Positions 51,826 to 61,336 of a DNA stretch of 64,000 nt are shown piece by piece (the first letter of the stretch is position 1; every line of letters starts with the position of its first letter). The stretch covers positions 33,872-97,871 of the forward strand of contig WRDM01000005.1 of assembly GCA_009783465.1 (NCBI GenBank), read 5' to 3'. The notes beneath the pieces were generated by a model. It did no database searches. It had not been told where the DNA came from and was given only the letters and a program-made list of their open reading frames with translations. Made by a program: the position numbers and the translations under genes. This stretch comes from Phycisphaerae bacterium. GTDB taxonomy: Bacteria > Planctomycetota > Phycisphaerae > SM23-33.

Positions 51826-53130
51826 CTACTCGATGGGTTCGTCTTTGCCGAATTCCGCCTGGGCGATCCAGAGGAAGGCGATGAAGCCGATGACGAACGC
51901 GCCCACCAGCGCCGTGGCTCCGCCGGACAGGCCCAGCAGGGCCAGGGCGATCGCCAGCGGCGGGGCCAGGAACAGGCCGATCGTGTACACGCCCAGAATG
52001 GTACGTTTTCGCCGCCATTTCGCGTCGTAGGTGCCCGCCACCGGCATGACCATTGCGGCGAACAGCACGCCCAGGGCCAGGAAGGGCGTCTGGCCGTGCG
52101 CCAGGCCCGCGATGAGCGACCCGACGGTACCCGTCAGCGTCGCGCTGTCGCTGAGGTTCTGGTCGCGCGTCGCGGCGGCGGCGACGAACGACGCAACCGC
52201 CGCCAGCAGCAGGACGGCGATGAGGCTCGTCGCGCGCCGTTCGTCGCGCGTGAGCACCAGGCGGCCGAACTTGTCCAGCCGCAGCAGCAGATTAAAGAGC
52301 GGCTTGGCGGTCCACGTGAGGTAGACGAACGCCAGCAGCGGCACCACCAGCCACGGGCTGACTTCGCGCGCCAGCCGGATCGCCAGAATCACGCCGAGGA
52401 TGAGGCCCCATCGCATTCGCGGACCTGCCCGTTCGGCCCACAGGAAATAGTGGAGGATGGGGCGGTAGAGGATGCGGCGGGCTTTGAGCGATTCGAGCAT
52501 GCCAAGCCGCGCCCACTCCATGCCGGGCTGGCGCCGCAGGGCTTCGGCGAAATGCTCGGTCGCCTCGTCGTATCGGCTTTGCTGGAGGCGGATCCACCCT
52601 GCCGACGCGTGGCTGTTGGCGTTGTCGGGATCTTGTTCGAGGGCGTGCTGGGCGGCGGAGGCGGCTTCGGATTTTCGTCCCAGCAGCAGCAGGGCGCGGG
52701 ACCGCATGGTGGCGCAGTCGGCGTTGGCGGGGTCGTGGGCGAGTCCTTCGTCGGCGGCGTGGAGGGCGCCGTCGGGGTTTTCCATCTGGAGGAACAGGCT
52801 GGCGCGGAGGGCATGAAAGTCGGCGTCTTCGGGGTCGAGTCGGATGGCTTCGGCGACGGCATCGAGGGCGGCGGGGAATTCGTCGACGGCATCGAGGGCG
52901 CAGGCGTGGGCGTAGTGAGCCAGCGGCAGATCGGGCCCGTTGGCGACGGCGTTGCGGGCCTCCTTCAGCGCGGCGGCGTGCTTCCGCAGATCGCGCAGGC
53001 ATAGCGACAGTATGGCCTGGTATATCGGCTGATCCGGTTCGTCGACCAGCGCGCGGCGCAACTCCAGCTCGGCCTGCTCAGGCCGATGCTGCGTCAACAA
53101 CACGCGGGCACGTTCGAAATGTGGGTTCAC
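51826..53130 (-). CDS. TPR protein with C-terminal membrane domain
   Basis: 434 residues. Five or six tetratricopeptide repeats up to residue ~210 (ARVLLTQHRPEQAELELRRA, EARNAVANGPDLPLAHYAHA, AVAEAIRLDPEDADFHALRA, GWIRLQQSRYDEATEHFAEA), then 6-7 transmembrane helices (WGLILGVILAIRLA, LIAVLLLAAVASFVAAAA, FLALGVLFAAMVMPV, ALLGLSGGATALVGAFVIG). GTG start at 53130, only 7 bases after the AAA gene stop, so one operon. Possible membrane partner of the AAA ATPase. Confidence 0.8.
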   Translation of the reverse strand: MNPHFERARVLLTQHRPEQAELELRRALVDEPDQPIYQAILSLCLRDLRKHAAALKEARNAVANGPDLPLAHYAHACALDAVDEFPAALDAVAEAIRLDPEDADFHALRASLFLQMENPDGALHAADEGLAHDPANADCATMRSRALLLLGRKSEAASAAQHALEQDPDNANSHASAGWIRLQQSRYDEATEHFAEALRRQPGMEWARLGMLESLKARRILYRPILHYFLWAERAGPRMRWGLILGVILAIRLAREVSPWLVVPLLAFVYLTWTAKPLFNLLLRLDKFGRLVLTRDERRATSLIAVLLLAAVASFVAAAATRDQNLSDSATLTGTVGSLIAGLAHGQTPFLALGVLFAAMVMPVAGTYDAKWRRKRTILGVYTIGLFLAPPLAIALALLGLSGGATALVGAFVIGFIAFLWIAQAEFGKDEPIE

Positions 53131-53137
53131 GATAACG

Positions 53138-54547
53138 TCATAGTAACTTCAAATATTTCAAAATATCGTCGTAGATTCCGCCGACGTTGGAATACACCGC
53201 GTGGTTGCGGGCCGTGGCGAACCATTCGCGGGTGGTGGGCTTCTGGTCTTTCATGGCCGCGAGGAGGTCTTTGGTGGTCAGGGGCAGAATGTGTCCGGTT
53301 CGTGCGGCGTCGCGGAGTTTGGCTTCGACGGCCAACTCGATGGTGGCGGCGAGGTCGGCGCCGCTGAAGTGGTCTGCTTTTCGTGCGACGGTTTCGTGGT
53401 CGATGTCGCGGCTGGGCTTGTCTCGCAGCAGCAGTCTCAGGATGGCGGCCCGTGCGTCGGCGTCGGGCGGGGGGACGAAGATGACGCGGTCGAATCGGCC
53501 GGGCCGGCGGAAGGCCGAGTCCAGGTGCCACGGCGCGTTGGTGGCGGCGAGGATGAGCACGCCGTCGTTGTCGGATTTCGCGCCGTCCATTTCGGCCAGG
53601 AACTGGTTGATGAGGTGCCTGCCGGCGTTGCCCCGCATGTCGGATCGGCTGGCGCCGAGGGCGTCGACTTCGTCGAAGAACAGCACGCAGGGCGCGTGCT
53701 CGCGGGCCTGCTGGAAAATCGCGTGCAGGTTGCGTTCGCTCGAGCCGATCCACATGTCCAGCACGTCGTGAATGCCGACGGCGATGAAGCCCGCCCGCAC
53801 TTCGCCGGCCGTCGCGCGGGCCAGGAACGTTTTGCCGCATCCCGGCGGGCCGTACATGAGGATGCCCCCGCCCGCCTTTTTGCCGTACGCCTTGTACAAC
53901 TCGGGCTGGCGGATCGGCAGGAGGATTTTCGCGGCGATCTCTTCCTTGAGTTTCTCCATGCCGCCGACGTCGGCGAAGGACAACCTCGGCTTTTCCAACT
54001 CGGCGAGCCGTTCGGTGCCGTCGCCGGCTTCGGGCGATTCGTTGTCGTTCTGGGCGTCTTCGACGATTTCGGCGAAGGCGTGTCCCTCGTCGCGATCGGC
54101 GATGGAGGCCGAGGCCGAACCGGAGCCGGTGTTGTACGGAGTCGACGGCGACTCGCCCAACTGCCTGGCCAGCATGGGGTCGGCCAGCGACGGGTCCGCC
54201 TCGACGGCCCGGCGGTAGGCTTTCGCGGCGGCGTCGGGATGTTTGCCTCGCAGCAGCCGGGCGTAGAGCAACTGGGCCTTGGGCGGGTGGTCCTGGTGCG
54301 TGAGCAGGTCTTCGACGACCACCAGGGCGGCCGACATCTTGCCCGCCGCCGCGAACGCCCTGGCCAACCCCAACTTCAGCTCAAGGTCGTCCGGCGCCAA
54401 CGCGATCGCCGCCCGAAACTCCTTCTGCGCTTCGTCGGAATGGCCCAGGGTCAGCAACGTCTCGGCCAGGTGACGACGCAACGGCAGATTGTTCGGACTC
54501 AGCTCCACCGCTTGCCGAAGCGTGCTGATAAGATCATCGTCGGGCAT
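53138..54547 (-). CDS. TPR-AAA+ ATPase
   Basis: 469 residues. TPR-like N-terminus (LRQAVELSPNNLPLRRHLAE, GHSDEAQKEFRAAIALAPDD) to about 150, an acidic linker, then an AAA domain with the FtsH/Cdc48-type order: FADVGGMEKLKEEIAAKI, Walker A GPPGCGKTFLA near 232, Walker B CVLFFDEVDALG near 290, sensor LAATNAPWHLD, and the arginine-finger region FRRPGRFDRV. Hexameric remodelling ATPase. Start at 54547 (MPDDDL); upstream in-frame codons to 54673 lack support. Downstream neighbour is the TPR membrane protein. Confidence 0.85.
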   Translation of the reverse strand: MPDDDLISTLRQAVELSPNNLPLRRHLAETLLTLGHSDEAQKEFRAAIALAPDDLELKLGLARAFAAAGKMSAALVVVEDLLTHQDHPPKAQLLYARLLRGKHPDAAAKAYRRAVEADPSLADPMLARQLGESPSTPYNTGSGSASASIADRDEGHAFAEIVEDAQNDNESPEAGDGTERLAELEKPRLSFADVGGMEKLKEEIAAKILLPIRQPELYKAYGKKAGGGILMYGPPGCGKTFLARATAGEVRAGFIAVGIHDVLDMWIGSSERNLHAIFQQAREHAPCVLFFDEVDALGASRSDMRGNAGRHLINQFLAEMDGAKSDNDGVLILAATNAPWHLDSAFRRPGRFDRVIFVPPPDADARAAILRLLLRDKPSRDIDHETVARKADHFSGADLAATIELAVEAKLRDAARTGHILPLTTKDLLAAMKDQKPTTREWFATARNHAVYSNVGGIYDDILKYLKLL

Positions 54548-54694
54548 AAAACACCCCGGATTCTCCAATGCGAATGATGGCGGCACACACAGGTGCGAAT
54601 ACGAACACGAAACATCCAGTATACACCAAACCCGCCGCCGCGCGGAGAGACTTTCAGGGCCAGCACGCAGCAAAATTCACCGCCGCGACGCCTG

Positions 54695-54907
54695 GGTGAG
54701 CAGGTGCCGTTTGTTCGAAGGAAGCAAGCCAGTAGCCAATAGGTATGGAAAGACAAGGACGAAAAGGCAAGGAAAGCGGGAACGGGCGAGGGAGTGGCGA
54801 TAAGCAGCAGGATCGTGTGATGAAGAACAAGCCTTACCATACCTGATGGCTACTGGCTTGATGCCCTCGAACCGACGGTTCGCTGTCGCCACGAGAACGG
54901 AAAGCCC
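54695..54907. repeat. Repeat E9
   Basis: Shell GTTTGTTCGAAGGAAGC / CTCGAACCGACGGTTCGC, single TAGCCA unit per arm (shorter than other copies), core GGTATGGAAAGACAAGGACG to ACCATACC. Confidence 0.88.
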
Positions 54908-54928
54908 CTGTACGTCCCGAACTCTCCC

Positions 54929-54957
54929 TTGCCCCGCGCGCGGGATATGCCTATATT
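54929..54957 (+). promoter_or_regulatory. Promoter for tRNA-Leu
   Basis: TTGCCC, 17-base spacer, TATATT; transcription start near 54964, 9 bases before the tRNA. Confidence 0.72.
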
Positions 54958-54972
54958 GGATCACCCATCCCC

Positions 54973-55054
54973 GCGAGGGTGGCGGAATTGGCAGACGCGC
55001 CGGATTTAGGTTCCGGTTCCGAAAGGATTAGGGGTTCAAGTCCCCTCCCTCGCA
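54973..55054 (+). tRNA. tRNA-Leu(UAG)
   Basis: Acceptor GCGAGGG / CCCTCGC with discriminator A, D-arm GCGGAATTGGCAGACGC, anticodon loop TTTAGGT (anticodon TAG), long variable arm GTTCCGAAAGGAT, T-arm GGGGTTCAAGTCCCC. CCA not encoded. Confidence 0.95.
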
Positions 55055-55103
55055 GTGTGTGAATTGTCGTGTCTGAATGGTACCGCCGTCACGGGATTGA
55101 CGG

Positions 55104-55109
55104 TATAAT
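55104..55109 (+). promoter_or_regulatory. Candidate -10 (TATAAT) for the VapBC-like pair
   Basis: Perfect TATAAT 43 bases before the antitoxin start; no good -35 at standard spacing. Confidence 0.4.
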
Positions 55110-55151
55110 GTGAATAGAGAAAACCACCGTCAGACCGTACGGAGATATGCC

Positions 55152-55388
55152 ATGACCACCATCCAAAAAACCGTCGATATTCCTCCGGATCATCGGCTCC
55201 GCCTGGATTTGCCTATTCCCAAGGACATCCCCGCCGGCCGGGCGGAAATCCAGGTGATCATCACCCCATTCCCCCCAACCTCCTCGACACGCAGGCCATT
55301 CGAAGGATTGGCCGGCAGCCTGAAGAACAGCGTCATCTTTGGTCGCGACGGTGTGGAACTGCAACGCGAGATGCGCGATGAATGGTAA
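55152..55388 (+). CDS. Small antitoxin-like protein preceding a PIN toxin
   Basis: 78 residues: TIQKTVDIPPDHRLRLDLPI and EIQVIITPFPPT form a short beta-rich, AbrB/DUF2281-like N-terminus; FEGLAGSLKNSVIFGRDGVE and EMRDEW at the end fit the toxin-binding tail of VapB-like proteins. RBS GGAG. Overlaps the toxin start by 11 bases. Confidence 0.75.
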   Translation: MTTIQKTVDIPPDHRLRLDLPIPKDIPAGRAEIQVIITPFPPTSSTRRPFEGLAGSLKNSVIFGRDGVELQREMRDEW

Positions 55389-55758
55389 ATACCTGTTCGA
55401 CACAAACGCCATTGTGTATTACCTCCAGGGGCGCCCAGAATGGGTTGATTTCATCGACACGACCGTCATGACGGAACGGGCCGCGAGCGTGATCACCCGA
55501 ATGGAATTATTGTCGCATCCCGGAATCTCCGTGGATGACGAGGAACGCATTCGCCGCTTTCTGGCCGATCTGGTTGTTGTCGCCCTTGACGAAACCATTG
55601 AAAACGCGGCGATCACCATGCGGCGGACGGCCCGGTTGAAACTTCCCGATGCCATGATCGCCGCCACGGCCTTGACACTGGGGGCGACGTTGATTACTGG
55701 CGATCAACGGTTGAGGGATTTGGACTGGCCGGAGTTTCATGCGGTGACACCGGCTTGA
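55378..55758 (+). CDS. PIN-domain ribonuclease, VapC-like toxin
   Basis: 126 residues: YLFDTNAIVYYLQGR (first acidic residue), ITRMELLSHPGI, LKLPDAMIAATALTLGATLI and TGDQRLRDLDWPEF, so all four acidic positions of the PIN active site are present. Expected to cleave RNA and to be blocked by the upstream partner. ATG 55378 overlaps the antitoxin end. Its last 65 bases are antisense to the end of the next gene. Confidence 0.87.
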   Translation: MNGKYLFDTNAIVYYLQGRPEWVDFIDTTVMTERAASVITRMELLSHPGISVDDEERIRRFLADLVVVALDETIENAAITMRRTARLKLPDAMIAATALTLGATLITGDQRLRDLDWPEFHAVTPA

Positions 55759-56473
55759 AATTCACGTTGCCAACAACTGGCCACACCGCGTTGGCGAGAT
55801 GGTGCAGCAGCGTTTGCTTGTAGAACAGCACGGTCTCGCGAATGGCGGCCTGCTCACGTGCCGCCTCGGTGCGATACCATTTCCGATGCAACTGCATTTC
55901 CTTCTGGATCCGTTGCAACATACGAACCGTCTCTTCCGGTGCATACTCCGGCAGTTGATAGTTGTACACCTCTTCAAAAACGCGAGCGGCGGCGGTCGGG
56001 CGTTTTAATTTCATCAGGGTGGAGGCTTGCCCGCAGATGGCTTGAATCACCGCTCGATCATTGGCCGGGTAGTCGTTTCGGACTCTGGCGTAGGCGGCCA
56101 GGGCCTTGGCGGGTTCTGCGGGCGCCACCGCTGAACTATTCCAGTAGAAGCCGATTTTGAGCAGTAAGTCCGGGCAGGGCGGGGCTTCGGGCATGATGGC
56201 GATGGCTTTTTCAAAGGCCGAGATGACCAGCCTGCGTTGTTCCTCCCCGGTCACGCCTTCGGGCAGCGGTTCGAGGTGTCCCTCTACCTCAATGGCTGCG
56301 TACCAGGCATCGCGAAAGGCAACCGCTTTCGGGCTGTTGTCGGCAAGGAAATGGTCTTTCACACCGCCAACCGGAGGCGCCAGAAGCGTCGCGGGTGTGA
56401 AGCCAATGAGGCCCGCCACGACACACAATATCAGCGGCACGCGTACGCGATTCATGTTGACGTGGTGAATCAT
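55694..56473 (-). CDS. Exported helical protein of unknown function
   Basis: 259 residues. Signal-like N-terminus MNRVRVPLILCVVAGLIGFT (a shorter start at 56455) and then KDHFLADNSPKAVAFRDAWY, EQRRLVISAFEKAIAIMPEA, PAKALAAYARVRNDYPANDR and MLQRIQKEMQLHRKWYRTEA. TPR-like spacing in the middle; no family recognised. The last ~20 residues (SPHETPASPNPSTVDRQ) are antisense to the PIN toxin end, so the original C-terminus may have been lost. Confidence 0.62.
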   Translation of the reverse strand: MIHHVNMNRVRVPLILCVVAGLIGFTPATLLAPPVGGVKDHFLADNSPKAVAFRDAWYAAIEVEGHLEPLPEGVTGEEQRRLVISAFEKAIAIMPEAPPCPDLLLKIGFYWNSSAVAPAEPAKALAAYARVRNDYPANDRAVIQAICGQASTLMKLKRPTAAARVFEEVYNYQLPEYAPEETVRMLQRIQKEMQLHRKWYRTEAAREQAAIRETVLFYKQTLLHHLANAVWPVVGNVNFKPVSPHETPASPNPSTVDRQ

Positions 56474-56630
56474 GGGTGGCCTTTTGAACGAGTCTCCATA
56501 AGGTAGCTCCCAAATCGCCATTTTACAAGGGAATTTCGATGTCCTCATCACTCGGGTGAGTGACTTTTTATTCTGGCGGCGAGCGCGCTGGGCACGTGGG
56601 GCTGGACGTGCCGGAAGGCAGGACCTGTCG

Positions 56631-57175
56631 GAGTCCCGAAGGGACGGCGTTGGGTAGCCCAGGGTGAGCCGGTACTCCGGCGAACCCTGGGAATTGTGGT
56701 TTTTCCAAACAAAATCGTGGCTGACGCCACTGGCCGAGGTCACGCCGTCGCACGAAGACGGCGGCGAACGACGTGCACAATTCCCTGTGCGCGTCGTTCG
56801 AAGCCGCCTTCCCACGTCGGTATGATATTCGGCCAGTGGCGTCAGCCACGATGGAGGGAGAAAAAAGAACCGGTTCCCAGGATTCGCCGGAGTACCGGCT
56901 CATCCTGGGCTACCCAACGCCGTCCCTTCGGGACTCAGACTGGCTGCGGCCATTTACGAACGGTCCGTCGTAACGGAAATTTCCGGTGCCACGTGCATCG
57001 CATCCTGTGCCCTCGCAACAGAATATGTCACACCAGAAGTCCCCCGGGTTCGCGGCATACCGCTCACCCGGGGCTAAACACGCCGCCGCTTCGCGGCTGT
57101 GGCCCGGCGACTGTCGCGCGGGGCCGGGGAGGCCAAAGCGATTGTTTTCCACGGAAAATCATCATGCCAGAAAAT
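56631..57175. repeat. Repeat P3, palindrome plus one unpaired P arm
   Basis: The paired part is 56631-56937 (GAGTCCCGAAGGGACGGCGT and its inverse, CCCAGGGTGAGCCGGTACTC, GACGCCACTGGCCGAGGTC), centre near 56784. A second P-type half (CCCCCGGGTTCGCGGCATAC, CGCTTCGCGGCTGTGGCC) at about 57040-57140 has no inverse. 56474-57221 holds no gene. Confidence 0.85.
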
Positions 57176-57221
57176 TTCTATCACACCTCATCATTCGTTA
57201 CTCATGACTCGTCACTCGTTA

Positions 57222-58091
57222 TCACGAAAGCACGTTCGCTTGGCGGAGCATGTGGAGGATGACGTCTTCGAACGGTGTGGTGGTTTCGGCGGCGAGGTAG
57301 GTGCCTCCGCGGCTGGTGACGGCGGATTCGCAGTGGCGGAGGAACGTTTGCCATTGCTGGCCGTAGCTGTGCAGCAGTTCGGGCGTGATGTCCAGGGGCA
57401 GCTCGTCGTCGGTCTCTGCCTGTCGGAGGACGACCTGGCCGGTGGCGGTGGGGCGGGCGTCGGCGGGGTGGATCAGGTGCAGGACGGCCAGGTCATTGTG
57501 TTGCCGCAGGTGGAGGCAGGCGCGAGGCAGGTCGTCGCTGGCGTCGAGCAGGTCGCTGATGAGCAGCACGCTGCCGTGGCGTTGGCCTTGCTGGGCGAGC
57601 CGTTGGCTGCACCGTTCCAGTTGCGTATGGCCGGAGGGCGCGAGGCGGCGGAGAAAGTTCAGCACGGAGAGGATGTGTTCGCGGCCTCGGGCGGTGCGGA
57701 GGGGCGGCAGCAGGTCGTCGGCGAACGGCTGAATGACGACGCGTTCGAGCGACCCCATGGCCACGTACGCCAGCGCCGCCGCCAGTCGACGCGCATACGC
57801 GAAATCCGCCATGGAGGCTGAGCAGTCCAACACGATGCAGACGTCGCCCTCGGCATGCTCGTGGAAGAGCCGCAGCAGCAGTTTTTCCATGCGGGCGTAG
57901 TAGGACCAGTCGATAAACCGCACATCTTCGCCGGGCGCGTAATCGCGATGATCGGCAAACTCCAGCCCGTCGCCAATCCGCCGCGATCGCCGCCGCCCCG
58001 GCCGACCACGCAACGCCAACCGCTTGGCCAACAGCCGAAGCTGCTCGAGCTTCCTCAGAAAGGGTTCGTCAAATAATTCGGCGGTGGTCAT
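57222..58091 (-). CDS. DUF58 protein with von Willebrand-like domain
   Basis: 289 residues: LRLLAKRLALRGRPGRRRSR, GLEFADHRDYAPGEDVRFID (DUF58 hallmark), and the MIDAS-type DCSAS near 88-92 with SVLLISDLLDASDDL after it. In other bacteria it is coded with MoxR ATPases and membrane vWA proteins; none are next to it here. The 32 bases just upstream of its start duplicate the EIIA gene end, and the old stop would overlap this ATG (ATGA). Confidence 0.87.
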   Translation of the reverse strand: MTTAELFDEPFLRKLEQLRLLAKRLALRGRPGRRRSRRIGDGLEFADHRDYAPGEDVRFIDWSYYARMEKLLLRLFHEHAEGDVCIVLDCSASMADFAYARRLAAALAYVAMGSLERVVIQPFADDLLPPLRTARGREHILSVLNFLRRLAPSGHTQLERCSQRLAQQGQRHGSVLLISDLLDASDDLPRACLHLRQHNDLAVLHLIHPADARPTATGQVVLRQAETDDELPLDITPELLHSYGQQWQTFLRHCESAVTSRGGTYLAAETTTPFEDVILHMLRQANVLS

Positions 58092-58123
58092 CCCGGATGT
58101 TCCAGCACGAAGCGTTCGAGTTG
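58092..58123. repeat. Direct repeat copy 1 (remnant of EIIA 3' end)
   Basis: 32 bases identical to 58656-58687. Read on the minus strand it still encodes QLERFVLEHPG followed by TGA that overlaps the DUF58 ATG. Confidence 0.9.
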
Positions 58124-58136
58124 CATCGCAAAAACA

Positions 58137-58349
58137 TCACGCGAACAGCAGGCGGCGGCCTTTCGGGACGGGGATGGGGTCGCCGAATTCCTGCGCGGTC
58201 TGGATCCATAAGGCGATCGCGTCGCGCACGGATTGCAGGGCGGCTTCAAGCGTCGCGCCGTGGGCCATGCAGCCGGGAAGTTCCGGCACTTCCGCCACGA
58301 ACGTCTCGTCCTCGTCGCTCCAATACAAGATGATTTCGTATTTATCCAT
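58137..58349 (-). CDS. hicB: HicB-family antitoxin
   Basis: 70 residues from ATG 58349: MDKYEIILYWSDEDETFVAE, VPELPGCMAHG, LEAALQSVRDAIALWIQTAQ. RNase-H-like HicB fold; no added DNA-binding domain. Overlaps hicA by 8 bases. It blocks HicA in the known system. Ends PVPKGRRLLFA. Confidence 0.87.
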   Translation of the reverse strand: MDKYEIILYWSDEDETFVAEVPELPGCMAHGATLEAALQSVRDAIALWIQTAQEFGDPIPVPKGRRLLFA

Positions 58350-58602
58350 GGTCTGGCCCACCTAACCGATACTTCAGTATAACATGACGCACCTGGCGAA
58401 CCTGATAACTTTTGGCTTTATTTCCGTCACGCTGGATGTTGATTAGTTCCAACACCCCTTCGCGGCGGAACAGGTGATGACTTCCCCGCACGCGTTCGGC
58501 GAATCCCAGATGCAGCAGTAAACTTCGCAGATCATGGAACGAAACATTCCTGTCTGACGTTCCGCGAAGGATCATCTCGAGAGTTTTATCAATAGGGGTC
58601 AT
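58342..58602 (-). CDS. hicA: HicA-family toxin
   Basis: 86 residues. dsRBD-like fold with active-site GSHHLFRREG; N-terminus MTPIDKTLEMILRGTSDRNV and SFHDLRSLLLHLGF. Cleaves translated mRNA in the family. Longer than typical HicA (about 60) because of the first ~20 residues. First gene of the cassette bounded by the 32-bp direct repeat. Confidence 0.86.
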   Translation of the reverse strand: MTPIDKTLEMILRGTSDRNVSFHDLRSLLLHLGFAERVRGSHHLFRREGVLELINIQRDGNKAKSYQVRQVRHVILKYRLGGPDHG

Positions 58603-58651
58603 GCGTAACTTTCATGCATTCGAACGATTTTACCGTGTCCTGCCTTCGTCG

Positions 58652-59371
58652 CTACCCCGGATGTTCCAGCACGAAGCGTTCGAGTTGGAGGAGGAGTTCG
58701 CGGAGTTCCTCGGGGGACTGGGAGGTCAGGAGGTTGTCGGTGGCGGCGGCGTCGTGGAGCATTCTCGCCAGGCGGGCCAGGACGTGGAGATGGGTGCGGT
58801 CGTCCTTGCAGCAGACCAGGAAGAACAGCCTTGTGAGCGAGCCGTCGGCGGCGCCGAAGGGGATGCCCGACGGCGTGATGCCGACGATGAGAAAACTTTC
58901 GGCGATGTCGTAGGGCAGCGGGTGTCGCGGATGCGGCAGCGCGACGCCCGGCGCGATGGCGGTCGAGCAGAGTTCCTCGCGTTCGCGGATTTCTTCGAGG
59001 AGACGGTCCTTGTCGTAGAGCAGGCCGTTGTCGTTGGCCAGGGTGACGAGCGAGCGGATGACGGCCTCCCGCGTGCGGGCCTTGAGCGGCACGGCCAGGC
59101 CGTTGGGCGGAATCAACGCCGACACCAACAACGCTTCGGGATCAAAGCCGTGATACTGGCTGACGCCCTGCTCGATGCCCGCGAAGCGATGCTTGGGCAA
59201 CTCGTGCAGTTGCGTCTCGATCCAGTGATCGACTTCGCCCTTGCGAAATACAAACCCTTTGCCGGTCTTGCGGCAGGGGATCTGTCCACGGCTGGCGAGC
59301 TTGATGACTTCGCGCTCGTCCATGCTCAAATACGCGGCCACCTGCCGCTCATTCATCTGCTCGTGTGGCAT
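58652..59371 (-). CDS. PTS EIIA-like protein with N-terminal excisionase-type HTH
   Basis: 239 residues. Residues 1-60 are a MerR/excisionase-like winged helix: QMNERQVAAYLSMDEREVIK, RGQIPCRKTGKGFVF, KGEVDHWIE. The rest is an EIIA type-2 (fructose/mannitol) domain with the phospho-His in APGVALPHPRHP near 145-150 and LVCCKDDRTHLHVLARLARM. So it could couple a PTS phosphate signal to DNA or protein binding; no EIIB/C is next to it. Stop TAG 58652-58654 and the last 11 codons lie in copy 2 of the direct repeat. Confidence 0.85.
   Translation of the reverse strand: MPHEQMNERQVAAYLSMDEREVIKLASRGQIPCRKTGKGFVFRKGEVDHWIETQLHELPKHRFAGIEQGVSQYHGFDPEALLVSALIPPNGLAVPLKARTREAVIRSLVTLANDNGLLYDKDRLLEEIREREELCSTAIAPGVALPHPRHPLPYDIAESFLIVGITPSGIPFGAADGSLTRLFFLVCCKDDRTHLHVLARLARMLHDAAATDNLLTSQSPEELRELLLQLERFVLEHPG
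58656..58687. repeat. Direct repeat copy 2 (current EIIA 3' end)
   Basis: 32-base copy identical to 58092-58123; encodes the last residues QLERFVLEHPG of the intact EIIA-like protein, now followed by TAG. Confidence 0.9.
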
Positions 59372-59457
59372 GACACACCTCGTGGGCCTATGGTAGCCCG
59401 TGCGGCGGGTTCGCGGCAAGGGAAAACGGGCTTCGATTTTTCTTCCCGTTATTGTTG

Positions 59458-59486
59458 TTGACAGAGTTTTTGCGTGTCCCTATACT
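59458..59486 (+). promoter_or_regulatory. Strong promoter upstream of tRNA-Thr/tuf
   Basis: TTGACA, 17-base spacer, TATACT. Start near 59493, about 135 bases before tRNA-Thr. 59400-59457 shows no gene. Confidence 0.8.
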
Positions 59487-59627
59487 GTGCGGTCTATATT
59501 CGCGCCGTGATCGCGGTGTGCTCTCGTTGTCCGTTGTGGGGACGGATGGGACGTGCGACGGGGCAGGGCTGCGATGGGCGTCAAGGCCGTTGGCGGTTGG
59601 CGTGCTTCCTCGCCAGGCAACGGGCGT

Positions 59628-59699
<72 letters not shown>

Positions 59700-59722
59700 T
59701 TTTGAAAGGTTGTTGACGGATT

Positions 59723-59858
59723 GTTCGTTACTTGGTTAACTAGTTACCCCGTGAACAGGGTTGGCCCGTTAACGGGTGGATTGGCTGTGTGGACGCGTTA
59801 GACGGCGAACACACTGGCGAGTCAACGAGTTAACGAATCTAATGAGTGAACGAGGTTA
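59723..59858. repeat. Repeat V4 between tRNA-Thr and tuf
   Basis: TTCGTTACTTGGTTAACTAG, GGCCCGTTAACGGG, and CGAGTTAACGAATC. Less regular than V1-V3. It lies inside the likely tRNA-tuf transcript. Confidence 0.7.
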
Positions 59859-59935
59859 CGGTTTCGGTACAATGGTAATGAGCGGCGGCGCTCGAATGGT
59901 GAGCCCGCGGCAAAGGGACACTAGAGGAGCGTGAA

Positions 59936-61144
<1,209 letters not shown>

Positions 61145-61150
61145 TCACCC

Positions 61151-61318
61151 ATGGCCAAAAGTAAGGCCAGAGAATACGTCTGGCTGCAATGCAACGACTG
61201 CGGTGACCTGAATTACCGAATCCAGGTCCGAGTGCAGGGCGGCATGCCCAAGTTCACCCTGATGAAGTACTGCCCGCGCACGCGTACGCATCAGGAACAC
61301 AAGATCAAGCGCAAATAA
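61151..61318 (+). CDS. rpmG: 50S ribosomal protein L33
   Basis: 55 residues, too short for most gene tracks. MAKSKAREYVWLQCNDCGDL and YRIQVRVQGGMPKF, ending MKYCPRTRTHQEHKIKRK with the second zinc-type CP pair (CNDC .. YC), as in bacterial L33. Between tuf and tRNA-Trp, the usual neighbourhood of rpmG-secE-nusG. Confidence 0.93.
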   Translation: MAKSKAREYVWLQCNDCGDLNYRIQVRVQGGMPKFTLMKYCPRTRTHQEHKIKRK

Positions 61319-61336
61319 CCCGATGACGTCTGTAGT

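Noticed and set aside
54973..55900. tRNA-Leu as an attachment site for the VapBC-like pair
   Set aside because: No second copy of the tRNA 3' end was found downstream, and no integrase.
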